From: a virus
Reading direction: 5' to 3' (one strand)
IMG/VR virus record: IMGVR_UViG_3300037840_000265
Coordinates: 1-50,415 of that record
DNA length: 50,415 bases
Part shown: in pieces, positions 39,994 through 47,961 of the stretch
Numbering within the stretch: the first letter of the stretch is position 1
Layout of the letters: each line of letters opens with the position of its first letter
Translations under genes and position numbers: made by a program
The notes under the pieces: generated by a model
Told to the model about the DNA's origin: nothing
Seen by the model: only the letters and a program-made list of their open reading frames with translations
Database searches by the model: none

Positions 39994-40559
39994 GGGGAAA
40001 CCTCCTCAAGAAAACGAACCTTCTTTCCAACCTGCCGCGCATAAGCAATTTCTGACCGCGTTGACTCACCGATATAGCCGCCGACATTGAGAACCAACAC
40101 TTCATCGCAGTGATCAATCTTCCGCTTGTGCAAATCGTCCAAGGCAATCTTTTCCTCTTGTGTCGGCGTGTAAATCGCAGCGTCGGCGTGACTGAACCAA
40201 CCGACCGAAAGAACGATCCGGCCCGCCATGGTCTCACGAAAGTTTGCCTCGATAAACGCCTGCTTGAACCGCGTTGAACCGCATAGACAGACAATATGAG
40301 GCGGCAACGGGATCGGCATCGCAGCTTCCTTGGCCTTCTTGATAATGCTGGCCACGAACAACCGCGCCTGTTCCTGGGAAAAGGTCAGGTGCCAGCCCGC
40401 ATCCTTATTGACGTTGATACAGATTTCCCCGCCGCTGGTGCCGATTTCCAGCGTACCGCCGACAGCACGAGCGGCAAGCAGATGACAACCGTCTAGGTCA
40501 CCGCACGCCGAACACGGCGCGGTACTCATTGAGTGTTTGATTCGTTGCAAGTTGTTCAT
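39978..40559 (-). CDS. Nucleoside 2-deoxyribosyltransferase-like protein with N-terminal Cys domain
   Basis: A 193-aa protein. The C-terminal 110 residues (HIVCLCGSTRFKQAFIEANF, DDLHKRKIDHCDEVLVLNVG and GYIGESTRSEIAYARQVGKK) fit the Rossmann-like deoxyribosyltransferase superfamily, close to DUF4406-type proteins. The STRF/CGS and ESTR-E motifs fit a nucleotide pocket. The first 80 residues carry CSACGDLDGC and a separate small domain. Its start overlaps the previous stop as ATGA. Its substrate is unknown: it could salvage nucleotides or act on NAD-derived signals, which is speculation. Confidence 0.7.
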   Translation of the reverse strand: MNNLQRIKHSMSTAPCSACGDLDGCHLLAARAVGGTLEIGTSGGEICINVNKDAGWHLTFSQEQARLFVASIIKKAKEAAMPIPLPPHIVCLCGSTRFKQAFIEANFRETMAGRIVLSVGWFSHADAAIYTPTQEEKIALDDLHKRKIDHCDEVLVLNVGGYIGESTRSEIAYARQVGKKVRFLEEVSPCSPS

Positions 40560-40780
40560 GGATCAGCAAATCCTTGTTTGTTGCGGTTGCGGTGATACCG
40601 GCGACGTTTGCCTGCGAGCAACGACGCATGGCCAGAGTAACAGTTGTGACACAGCGACGGCTCGGTTAGTTCAGGTGCCGCGCTGGTGAATTTTCTATCG
40701 CAGTTAGGGCAAGTGTACTTGTACACGAAGCCGCGAAGCATCGTGTGATGAAGATACGTGCCCTTGACGACGTTAGGCAT
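40556..40780 (-). CDS. Mini zinc-ribbon protein
   Basis: A 74-aa basic protein with CPNCDRKF and LCHNCY, a four-Cys ribbon, then an RRRYHRNRNK tail. GGAGG lies 9 nt before the ATG. Possible nucleic-acid binding. Confidence 0.65.
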   Translation of the reverse strand: MPNVVKGTYLHHTMLRGFVYKYTCPNCDRKFTSAAPELTEPSLCHNCYSGHASLLAGKRRRYHRNRNKQGFADP

Positions 40781-41081
40781 GTGGCGCCTCCAGTTCCTTC
40801 TCCAGTCTCGCAACCACCTCTTGTTTCTGCCGCAGTTCAACGACGTTCATGTACGGACTGATTCCGTGTGTGCGCAGGTCACAACGAAGGATGTTGAGTG
40901 CTTCCGCAGCGGCCTCCTGCAATCGCTGGAGAGCGGTCAGGTTCTCAAGTGCCTCCATCAGCAGACGGCCTCCTTGCGCTTCGGACTCGTTAAGCTCGCG
41001 GCGAAGATGGCAGACCTCTTGCCAGAGCGAGTCGGTTTGGGATAGCGGCGGTCCGTAAGTGCCAGCGACTTTCGCGGTCAT
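40773..41081 (-). CDS. Coiled-coil protein
   Basis: A 102-aa protein, mostly helical with coiled-coil heptads (VCHLRRELNESEAQGGRLL onward). A longer version starting in CPDCRAG would run into the inverted repeat at 41105-41200. The function is unknown. Confidence 0.6.
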   Translation of the reverse strand: MTAKVAGTYGPPLSQTDSLWQEVCHLRRELNESEAQGGRLLMEALENLTALQRLQEAAAEALNILRCDLRTHGISPYMNVVELRQKQEVVARLEKELEAPHA

Positions 41082-41104
41082 ACGATACCCGTTCGTTGAA
41101 CCAT

Positions 41105-41200
41105 GGCCAGCACGGCAGTCGGGGCACATATCCGACCAGACCACGCCTCCCGCTTGAAACCCCCGGAAGAAAACAGCGTGCCCCGACTGCCGTGCTGGCC
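41105..41200. repeat. 23-bp perfect inverted repeat with 50-bp spacer
   Basis: Arms at 41105-41127 and 41178-41200 are exact complements. They lie between the sigma factor gene at 41210 and the next gene. As RNA the arms could fold into a long hairpin; as DNA they resemble ends of a small mobile or recombination element. Confidence 0.8.
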
Positions 41201-41209
41201 AAGATCAAG

Positions 41210-42049
41210 TTACGCCCTCTCTGCCACGGCAAGTGCCGCATAGGCCAGCGGTCTGCACCGGTCACACTTGCCACCAGCAATCTGCTTGCACGTCACCCGC
41301 CGCCCGCACTTCCGACACGAGACCCTGCGTGCCATAGCAGCCCTGCGCTGGCACCGTGTCTTGCAAAAAACCTGAGCGGACCGCTTGGGAAAGAAACCCT
41401 CGCCGCACTGTTGGCAAGTTCGCCAGTCTAGCTTGTCGGCCTGGACGCCTCCATTAAAATAACGCCGCACACGAGCGAGGCCGCGCGTCTCAAGTTGCCG
41501 CACACGTTCTTTACTAATACCAAGACGGTCACCCGTTGCTTGTAAACTCAAGTGTAACCAAAAGCGACAATGAAGTATCTCCCGCACGCGCGGATGCAGC
41601 GCTGTTAAAGCGGCGGCAACCCGTTCCTCGTCAACGTCGGACTCGCGAGGTTCTGGCGCTGCGAGCTCGCGTAGGTCTCCGTCCTTGCACCCGTGTTCAC
41701 CTTCTCGCGCCGCGAGAAGGATGGAGAGCGGGATCGTTCGCCGCGTGCCAGGCTGATCGGCGGGTATCCTGCTACCGGATTTAACCGTGATGACACCGCC
41801 CGTCGCGTGCTGCTTGCACGCCGTCATCATCGTGCCCCACACGTAGCGGTACAGGTAAGTCATAGGCTTACAACCGCGCGACGGGTCGTAGTTGAGACAC
41901 GCTTCCCATAGGGCGAGCGAGGCCGTTTGCGTGAACTCGTCGAAGCCCATCACGGCCGCGCCGGGCAAGTGACCGTGCATCTTCCGCCAGAAGAATGCCG
42001 GTAAATACTGGTGTTGCGAGAACAGAGCGAGCCGGTCCGCGTGGGACAT
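41210..42049 (-). CDS. RNA polymerase sigma factor with C-terminal zinc ribbons
   Basis: A 279-aa protein. Region 2: EFTQTASLALWEACLNYDPS and KPMTYLYRYVWGTMMTACK. Region 4: LHPRVREILHCRFWLHLSLQ then LGISKERVRQLETRGLARVR, a clear helix-turn-helix. The last 70 residues form two Cys-rich knuckles (CQQCGEGFF...CKTRC and CRKCGRRV...CDRC), not usual in sigma70 family members. It likely redirects host RNA polymerase to phage promoters. Confidence 0.85.
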   Translation of the reverse strand: MSHADRLALFSQHQYLPAFFWRKMHGHLPGAAVMGFDEFTQTASLALWEACLNYDPSRGCKPMTYLYRYVWGTMMTACKQHATGGVITVKSGSRIPADQPGTRRTIPLSILLAAREGEHGCKDGDLRELAAPEPRESDVDEERVAAALTALHPRVREILHCRFWLHLSLQATGDRLGISKERVRQLETRGLARVRRYFNGGVQADKLDWRTCQQCGEGFFPKRSAQVFCKTRCQRRAAMARRVSCRKCGRRVTCKQIAGGKCDRCRPLAYAALAVAERA

Positions 42050-42064
42050 AGCGACCTCGATAGA

Positions 42065-42301
42065 CTACCCCGGTCCCTGTGCCGTCGCGGGCACGCTTGC
42101 CGCCGCTTCGATGCACGCCTCGACGCGAGCAGCCAGCAACGGATGGACAAAGAACACTACTGCCCCAGCGGACTCGCCGTTAATTCGCGGTTCCAGGTTG
42201 CCGCAGAACGCGCCGCCCTGGATCGCTTCCCAGAGGCCGGACTGCCAGGACAGCGGCATGGAGTGGAACCAGCGACGGAACCATTTCTGCTCAGTGGTCA
42301 T
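42065..42301 (-). CDS. Small hypothetical protein
   Basis: A 78-aa protein, MTTEQKWFRRWFHSMPLSWQ, then ESAGAVVFFVHPLLAARVEAC. It overlaps the upstream gene as ATGA. No family recognised. Confidence 0.6.
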   Translation of the reverse strand: MTTEQKWFRRWFHSMPLSWQSGLWEAIQGGAFCGNLEPRINGESAGAVVFFVHPLLAARVEACIEAAASVPATAQGPG

Positions 42302-42513
42302 TCGACGCCGCCTTTCGTGGTGGAACGCAGGAAGTCACGGATCTCTTCCATCGTGTTGGCCAAGTCGTCCTTCAAGTTCGGATAGCAGATTTCCAAAGAA
42401 GGATTCATCACGGCATCGTAGTCGTCAACTGCCTTACGCAAGAGACGACGTAACGTGGCAACTTCATCACACAATTCTCCCGTGGTGATGTAGTCGCTAG
42501 TTGTCTTTGCCAC
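42298..42513 (-). CDS. Small hypothetical protein
   Basis: A 71-aa helical protein (LCDEVATLRRLLRKAVDDYD, LANTMEEIRDFLRSTTKG). The start is GTG 42513 with GAGG upstream. No family recognised. Confidence 0.55.
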   Translation of the reverse strand: MAKTTSDYITTGELCDEVATLRRLLRKAVDDYDAVMNPSLEICYPNLKDDLANTMEEIRDFLRSTTKGGVE

Positions 42514-42661
42514 GATAGTATCCTCGCTTGTGCAATTCTGTGTTGAACGCCAAGAATGGTAACGTCGCCGACGTGCCAAGTTTGTTGTTGACCACGGTAA
42601 CGTAGTCCTCAGTCAGTATCCACACCTGCCACGGGCAACTCTGCGGTTGAAAGATTATCAC
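42497..42661 (-). CDS. Small hypothetical protein overlapping its neighbours
   Basis: A 54-aa protein, MIIFQPQSCPWQVWILTEDY, then VTVVNNKLGTSATLPFLAF. Start GTG 42661 with AGGTGG upstream. It overlaps the gene at 42609-42851 by 53 nt and the next one by 17 nt. Beta-rich; function unknown. Confidence 0.5.
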   Translation of the reverse strand: MIIFQPQSCPWQVWILTEDYVTVVNNKLGTSATLPFLAFNTELHKRGYYRGKDN

Positions 42662-42851
42662 GGCCTGCCACCTTTCGTACAACACGGTCCAGTGAGTAAC
42701 CACCCGAGATACTCTTGAGACCGATAACCCATGTCCCATCGCCGAGTTGCCACGGAGCGTACTTCACAGCGTAGACCACGGCACGGCCAGCGTCGTTGCG
42801 GACGGCAACAATGTCGCCTGGCAGCAGAGCGCGACGTTCAGCATCGCTCAT
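42609..42851 (-). CDS. Small hypothetical protein
   Basis: An 80-aa protein, MSDAERRALLPGDIVAVRND, then GDGTWVIGLKSISGGYSL; beta-barrel-like. AAGGTG lies before the ATG. No family recognised. Confidence 0.6.
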   Translation of the reverse strand: MSDAERRALLPGDIVAVRNDAGRAVVYAVKYAPWQLGDGTWVIGLKSISGGYSLDRVVRKVAGRDNLSTAELPVAGVDTD

Positions 42852-42874
42852 GAGGTTGTCACCTTTATTGATAG

Positions 42875-43873
42875 TTAAACATCACACATGCCGTCCATAC
42901 CGTCGTACAGAGAACCGCAACCGCCGCCTTTCTTCTCCCCAATCCCATCCAGGTCAGCCATGCGAAGTGGAACTAATTGCCGATGAACAAACGACTGACC
43001 CACAAGCAGACCGCGACGGCCAGGTCCGTCGCGGTCTGCTTGTCGTTGCTGTTCGTCAAAGTCGCATGCGTCCTCCCATTCTTCTGGCCTGTTGTCCCGC
43101 ATGTCTCTCCATTCCTCATTGCTACGGAACGGACAAAACTTGCAAGCGGAACGCGGAAACTTCCGACCAGGATAGTTCCTGCGAAGCCACTCACCACAAT
43201 CTTCCCGTTGCTCACGAAGAGGTACAAGGCTTTCAGTAACAATCCGCCGCTCTGGAAACCAAATTTCATTGAGCAATGGGTAAACATGTCGTTTCCATGG
43301 CACAGGATACCACTTCCTGTGCTTTCTGAAAACAGGTTCACTGTACAGGTTATCACCGATCTTTACCTTGTTTTCCTTGAATCGTCCAGGGAACACCGCC
43401 CGCGATGACTCATCGTCACTAATTCCGAACCACTGACGAACGATAACACCTTTCGGAATCCGTTGTTTTAGTTTAAGACCTAGTAAAATACGGCGAATCC
43501 ATCTATCGACAACCTCAATCTTGTATACCTTTGTGCATTGCCGTTTCACACGTCCTTGAGTACCATCTAGATTCTTAATGAACGTCGGGATGCTTGCGTA
43601 CCGCTTTCCGTCGCTCGACTTACGCGAGCGACGGAACTCAATCGCATCTTCCCTAAGATTTCCTTCCGTCTCAATGTAGACAGGAATTCCTACCTTAGTA
43701 GCCTCATCCTTGAGAAACGAAAGATTTTGGTAAACTGCTTTTGGTTCCGCTTGGGTGTCGGCAAACACGACCGCATCAAACTTCGGCAACTCCCCACGGC
43801 ATGAGCCGAGCAAGATGCGAGACGATTGTACGCCAGCGCCAAGATTTAACACGTTGTAAACCAGATCACCCAC
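42875..43873 (-). CDS. PAPS reductase-like ATP pyrophosphatase
   Basis: A 332-aa protein. YNVLNLGAGVQSSRILLGSC is a PP-loop variant (SGGxxS/T) of N-type ATP pyrophosphatases. VVFADTQAEPKAVYQNLSFL and PVYIETEGNL follow, as in phage PAPS reductase-like proteins. Later RVKRQCTKVYKI, CKFCPFRSNEEW and a C-terminal GMCDV provide Cys residues for metal or sulphur chemistry. Such proteins may modify nucleotides or tRNA; the substrate is unknown. It lies 2-8 nt from its neighbours' ends. Confidence 0.75.
   Translation of the reverse strand: MGDLVYNVLNLGAGVQSSRILLGSCRGELPKFDAVVFADTQAEPKAVYQNLSFLKDEATKVGIPVYIETEGNLREDAIEFRRSRKSSDGKRYASIPTFIKNLDGTQGRVKRQCTKVYKIEVVDRWIRRILLGLKLKQRIPKGVIVRQWFGISDDESSRAVFPGRFKENKVKIGDNLYSEPVFRKHRKWYPVPWKRHVYPLLNEIWFPERRIVTESLVPLREQREDCGEWLRRNYPGRKFPRSACKFCPFRSNEEWRDMRDNRPEEWEDACDFDEQQRQADRDGPGRRGLLVGQSFVHRQLVPLRMADLDGIGEKKGGGCGSLYDGMDGMCDV
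43003..43042. repeat. 17-bp perfect inverted repeat inside the PAPS-reductase-like gene
   Basis: Arms CAAGCAGACCGCGACGG and its complement are separated by CCAGGT. The hairpin lies in the 3' quarter of the gene, in frame. Confidence 0.8.
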
Positions 43874-45056
43874 TTGTCGCCTTCTCCACCAACGCCGTGG
43901 TCACGAACCGGAACGTCGGCCCCGCATCCAGCAGCAGGCTCGTGCCCTTGCCGCCGCCGTACTTCACCGTGACATCGCCGTCGCGTGGGCAGTTGTCCAG
44001 GGCACGCAAGAGTGGCTGCGCGTTGTAGTCCACCGTGTGTTCCGACGCGCACGGCACGGGCACCATCACCGAGGCACGGCCCACCGGTTCAATCGACCGC
44101 AGCATCAGGCCACGCGGCCCATAAGTAGCGGAAACCCGCTTCATCTCGCCCCTAGTCATCAGGGCCGCCTGGCGCAAAGCGCTGGAGAAAGACGCCGCCG
44201 GCACTGTCCATTGCCCAACGAAGCGGTTCGGCACCGCACCACGCCAGTTCGGGAACCTACCCTCCTGCTGGCGCGACCAGAAAACGCCACCGTCCCAGGT
44301 GAATGAGATGGACTGGTTATCGGTGCGAATCGCAACCGGAGTGTCATCGGCCAACGACTTGAGAACGCTAATCAGCTTGGCGACGGACGGGTTCGGCAGC
44401 GTCGGATGCACGAGCCACGGCGACACTTCCGAGGCGGCAACTTCTGACCAGGCGATCTCATGCCCCTGCGTTGCGACCACGGTCAAGATGCCAGCGGTTT
44501 GCAGATCCAGGTTGACGCCGAGCGTGGCGCCGAAATGCTTGGCGATGGTTGAGTCCTCATCGCGGCACGTCGCCAGCGACACGTTGGACAGTGCTGCGGC
44601 AAGGGTGGCGGTGGGAACTACGCACGCGGGTTGTGAGTCCGGCAGGACCGGTGAAGCGAACTCGGACGGCGCCGGGCCGGCTGGCGCCTCGAACTCCGAG
44701 AAACCGGCCGCGAATAGTGTAGTATCGCCGTCTGACTCTATGATAATTTGATCGTCAGTCAGTTCGGCGATAATCAAAGACGCCTTCGGCGGGTTGAGGA
44801 GCACGTGACCGGGTACGGTCGTTTCGCAGTTGCACACGTCGAGTGTGACGCCGCAGACGCGGTCCGTGGCCGTGACGCGGGCTGGCGACGTGGTCGCGTC
44901 CAGGAGCACGAACATCTCGGGCCGCTTGGTGAGCTTCGTTTGCGGCGTGGGTTGCAGGGCGAGCTTGGCCGCGAGGTTGACGGCGGCGCACAGGGGCGCA
45001 CGGTCTGCGGTCAGGCGGCAGAGCGTTGGCAGGGATTTTTTAGTTGCTGGCGGCAT
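43866..45056 (-). CDS. dnaN: DNA polymerase beta sliding clamp
   Basis: A 396-aa protein with the repeated fold of beta clamps. The first domain has LTKRPEMFVLLDATTSPARV and a TDRVCGVTLDVC strand. The middle has ISVLKSLADDTPVAIRTDNQ and SISFTWDGGVFWSRQQEGRF-PNW. The last has FSSALRQAALMTRGEMKRVS, MLRSIEPVGRASVMVPV, YNAQPLLRAL and a beta end. It would clamp a replicative polymerase to DNA; no polymerase gene is in the window. The stop region overlaps the PAPS-reductase-like start. Confidence 0.85.
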   Translation of the reverse strand: MPPATKKSLPTLCRLTADRAPLCAAVNLAAKLALQPTPQTKLTKRPEMFVLLDATTSPARVTATDRVCGVTLDVCNCETTVPGHVLLNPPKASLIIAELTDDQIIIESDGDTTLFAAGFSEFEAPAGPAPSEFASPVLPDSQPACVVPTATLAAALSNVSLATCRDEDSTIAKHFGATLGVNLDLQTAGILTVVATQGHEIAWSEVAASEVSPWLVHPTLPNPSVAKLISVLKSLADDTPVAIRTDNQSISFTWDGGVFWSRQQEGRFPNWRGAVPNRFVGQWTVPAASFSSALRQAALMTRGEMKRVSATYGPRGLMLRSIEPVGRASVMVPVPCASEHTVDYNAQPLLRALDNCPRDGDVTVKYGGGKGTSLLLDAGPTFRFVTTALVEKATSG

Positions 45057-45077
45057 CTCAACTCCTTGTCTACATCA

Positions 45078-45185
45078 TTTCAGGGGTGGGAATCGAACCC
45101 AGCGATTAAGACCCAGCTTACCGCCGACTCGAACGGCGTTTTCCCAGACGTGCCTGGGAGAGCGGACCATGCTCGACCCCTGAAA
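45078..45185 (-). ncRNA. tRNA-like structured element
   Basis: On the - strand a 10-bp closing stem (TTTCAGGGGT / ACCCCTGAAA) encloses four hairpins. A D-arm-like GAGC-ATGGTCC-GCTC comes first. Then a TCCCAG / CTGGGA stem with a 6-nt loop sits in the anticodon-arm position. Next is CGCCG-TTCGAGT-CGGCG, like a long variable arm or a second T-arm. Last is TGGG-TTCGATT-CCCA, a canonical T-loop. The anticodon-arm loop does not have 7 nt, and a near-duplicated 14-nt unit (GCTGGGTCTTAATC / GCTGGGTTCGATTC) precedes the T-arm. So this is a degenerate tRNA or a tRNA mimic, not a standard decoding tRNA. Confidence 0.5.
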
Positions 45186-45206
45186 CGACCCTTAAAAATC
45201 ATGCGT

Positions 45207-46134
45207 CTAGTCATTGACATCACATGCGCCAGCATCGGCGGTTTCCTCTTCGAGTTCGGGGTACAGGCTGGCCTGCTCGCCGGAAAGTTTCAGTTCCGCT
45301 TCGGCTCTGGCCATGTTCTCGGGTATCGCACGGAAGTATTCGTCCTTGAGTTCGATGCCGTAGGCACGACGGCCACGCTTGAGGGCGACGTACAGCTCTG
45401 AACCGATGCCGGCGAATGGGGAGAACACGATTTCACCGGGGTTGCTGTAGAGGCGAACGAGACGGTCAATTAAATCCAGTTGTAGAGCGCAAATGTGGCG
45501 GATATCCTCGGTTCCCCTCGATTCCTTGACATTCAGCGTATTCGTTTCACGAATGCCGTCCCACTGGTACTCTGCGAACTCGATCCAGTCGTTCCGCGAC
45601 ACTTGATCCTTGCTGTCAATCGGCACACGGTTATCTCCAGGTGCCAAAAACTTGATAACGTAGTCGGGAATCGCTCCGCGAGACTGTGCCCTATCTGCCT
45701 CAAGGCCAGCAAACTGCAACGCTCTACTTTTTGTACGAATCGCCTGCGCTTGAGGCCCCTTGCGCACGGCCCAAGTGTAGTCGTGAATGAAGCCAGCACG
45801 TTCGCCAAGACGTTTCAAAAGATCGCAGAACCCGAACAGACCACAGCCACCACTACGCTTCATGCGCACGATGTCTTGGCAGTGCAAAGCGACAACGCGG
45901 CCAGGTTTCATGATCCGCAGCAGACCACGGAAGAAGTACCCGAAGTGAATTTTAACTTCGCCGCGCAAATCCTCGCAATTGCCGATATCCGCTGGCGACG
46001 AAGAATATGCGTACACTGAGGGGAAAAGGCGGCGAAAATACCGCGAAGTCGATTGACTCCGACGGCATTTTCGCCATCTCCACAACGCAATCCCCATGGA
46101 CTGTGCACCATTGTTTGTCTTCCGGAATCAACAC
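45207..46134 (-). pseudogene. N4/N6 DNA methyltransferase requiring a +1 shift
   Basis: A start GTG at 46134 (GGAG upstream) gives WCTVHGDCVVEMAKMPSESI then DFAVFSPPFP, with the catalytic (D/N/S)PP(Y/F) motif IV. Just after it, at a CCCC run (46020-46023), the frame must move by one base to continue into VYAYSSSPADIGNCEDLRGE, RIMKPGRVVALHCQDIVRMK and FSPFAGIGSELYVALKRGRR, the SAM-binding motif I. The two parts join to a normal, about 305-aa beta-class enzyme. Either a one-base mutation inactivated it or +1 frameshifting restores it. It is paired with the SNF2 helicase gene upstream. Confidence 0.8.
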
Positions 46135-46185
46135 GCGGGAATCTCCTTAATAAAAAGCCATGTCTTTATTGTACTACATTCTTCC

Positions 46186-47670
46186 TTAGATAAGTAACCC
46201 AGACCCATTCTCCTTAAAAAGCTGCTCTTGCTCTTCGGTGTCCTGCTGCACCAACCGACATTTGCGTAGCACGGTCTCCACCCCAGGCCGTTCAATCTCC
46301 ATCACGGGAATATGAACGTTAAGCGGAAACTCGCTACCAATCCGATTCGACCGTTTAATACACTGATGGTATGATTCGTATGAATCTTGCAACCCGCCAA
46401 ATACCTGTCTGGTGGCTCGTTGCAGGTTCAAACCGAACCCAAGAATCTTGCTCTTGGAGATTAGCCTCTTTTGCCTACCCGCCTTGAAGGCGTCGATCAT
46501 GGACTCACGTTCAAAGCCAGGCGTTGCACCGTACATGCTGGCACAACCGGGGAACTCCCTGCTAAGGCGTTCCTGTTCAGCGTTGTACAGGCACCAAATC
46601 AGCGTCGATTCGTCCGGCCATGTCGCCACAAGATCACGAATAAACGCCGGCTTGAGCGTGTCAATCCTCTTACCCTTGTAATTGCCCTTCGCAATCTGGC
46701 CCATGGAGGAACGAGACGTGATACCACCCGACATTGTAGTAAACAATTGTCCAGTCAACTCGAAACACGCTTTGTTCTGTTCCGCAGTCATCTCGACATC
46801 GTGGATCGTGACGTTGATCGGCGGAATCGTGCCGCAGTTGTCTTTCCAACCGTAGGTTGCCGGATTCGTCACGAAAATCGACCAGTGCGACAGGGCGGTA
46901 TAGAACGGCCGCAGTGCGTGTGGTTTTATCTCCCAGCGATTATCCGTCTGACCGCGGTTGACGAAAAATCGAGCCAGGAAGCTGTTGACTGTTAGAAAGG
47001 CGTCCAGAAACACCGCATGGTTAGCGTACTCAATTCGGTCATTCGGGGCCGGCGTGCCCGTCTCGCAGAGTTTCCACTCCAGACCGCGACTGAGGCGGAT
47101 AAGCGTCGTACCCCACTTGCCGTAGTGGCTCTTGAGCATGGATGACTCAACGAGAATGAGCCCGCCGAGTTTTCCAGGTCGCAGGTTGTCGCGGATGGCC
47201 TCGTAATTCGTAATGCCGATACCCGTGCTACTATCGAGCCACAGTTGTAGATTGGCCGCGCTGACCTGTTCAATCGGGTAATCATCGCCGTAGAATTTCC
47301 TGATCTCTTGGAGTTCCTGGCGCACAACCATCAACGGAGCAACGATCAATACGTTGCGTTTATTCATTGAGTGCAGAGCATGGCGAGCGAACTCCAAGTG
47401 AATTGGCGTTTTTCCCAAACCGCACTCAAGGAATACCGCAAACTTACGCTTACGAATCGCCAATCGCGTTATGTCTCGTTGGTAGTCGTAGAGCCACGAC
47501 GGGCCGCTGTACGGTAGTTTGCGCGACTGTTTCTTTTTCACGCCGAGCAAATGTGCGTACTCGTCCGGGAACTCAACCTCGCGACCGATCACGCGGTAGC
47601 GCGGTAGCACCTTTACGCGAAGAAAAAGTTTGTAGTCATCCAGGCTGTTGAGGTTCAACGACAATCGCAT
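46186..47670 (-). CDS. SNF2-family helicase
   Basis: A 494-aa protein. YDYQRDITRLAIRKRKFAVF then ECGLGKTPIHLEFA (motif I), VLIVAPLMVVRQ (Ia), LILVESSMLKSHYGKW (position of motif II, which normally has DE), ETGTPAPNDRIEYA (III), IDTLKPAFIRDLVATWPDES, ILGFGLNLQRATRQVFGG (V) and QCIKRSNRIGSEFPL (VI, Arg finger). It is a phage-type two-lobed translocase. The Asp of motif II is replaced by Val. Next to a DNA methyltransferase, the pair recalls phage modification modules. Confidence 0.85.
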   Translation of the reverse strand: MRLSLNLNSLDDYKLFLRVKVLPRYRVIGREVEFPDEYAHLLGVKKKQSRKLPYSGPSWLYDYQRDITRLAIRKRKFAVFLECGLGKTPIHLEFARHALHSMNKRNVLIVAPLMVVRQELQEIRKFYGDDYPIEQVSAANLQLWLDSSTGIGITNYEAIRDNLRPGKLGGLILVESSMLKSHYGKWGTTLIRLSRGLEWKLCETGTPAPNDRIEYANHAVFLDAFLTVNSFLARFFVNRGQTDNRWEIKPHALRPFYTALSHWSIFVTNPATYGWKDNCGTIPPINVTIHDVEMTAEQNKACFELTGQLFTTMSGGITSRSSMGQIAKGNYKGKRIDTLKPAFIRDLVATWPDESTLIWCLYNAEQERLSREFPGCASMYGATPGFERESMIDAFKAGRQKRLISKSKILGFGLNLQRATRQVFGGLQDSYESYHQCIKRSNRIGSEFPLNVHIPVMEIERPGVETVLRKCRLVQQDTEEQEQLFKENGSGLLI

Positions 47671-47712
47671 TGACGGACCCTTCCGGCCGATGGGCAGGTA
47701 CAAGTTGCGAGT

Positions 47713-47961
47713 TCACGCCCCGTTGTCAGGCCCGTTCACTTTACCGGATCGCGGGCAGTAGTTGCAAAGTCCGTCTTTTTTTTCGGCGGATTTTTCTGCC
47801 AACCTCCGCTTGAGAATAGCAACCTGCTCGTGCAGCAACTGAATCCGCTCGCGGAGCGTTTCCACTGTCTTCTCTTGCGTCTCGCACGCCTTCTCAAGCA
47901 GGTAGATGCTCTCCGCTTGAGCGACCACGATGTTGCGAAGAGTGCGAACGCTCTTCGTCAC
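47713..47961 (-). CDS. Coiled-coil protein with C-terminal Cys pair
   Basis: An 82-aa protein. Residues 10-60 form a leucine-rich coiled coil (IYLLEKACETQEKTVETL, RIQLLHEQVAILKRRL); CNYC near the end may bind metal. It is coupled to the sigma factor gene by a 4-nt overlap. The function is unknown; an anti-sigma or sigma-partner role is a possibility from position only. Confidence 0.6.
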   Translation of the reverse strand: MTKSVRTLRNIVVAQAESIYLLEKACETQEKTVETLRERIQLLHEQVAILKRRLAEKSAEKKDGLCNYCPRSGKVNGPDNGA

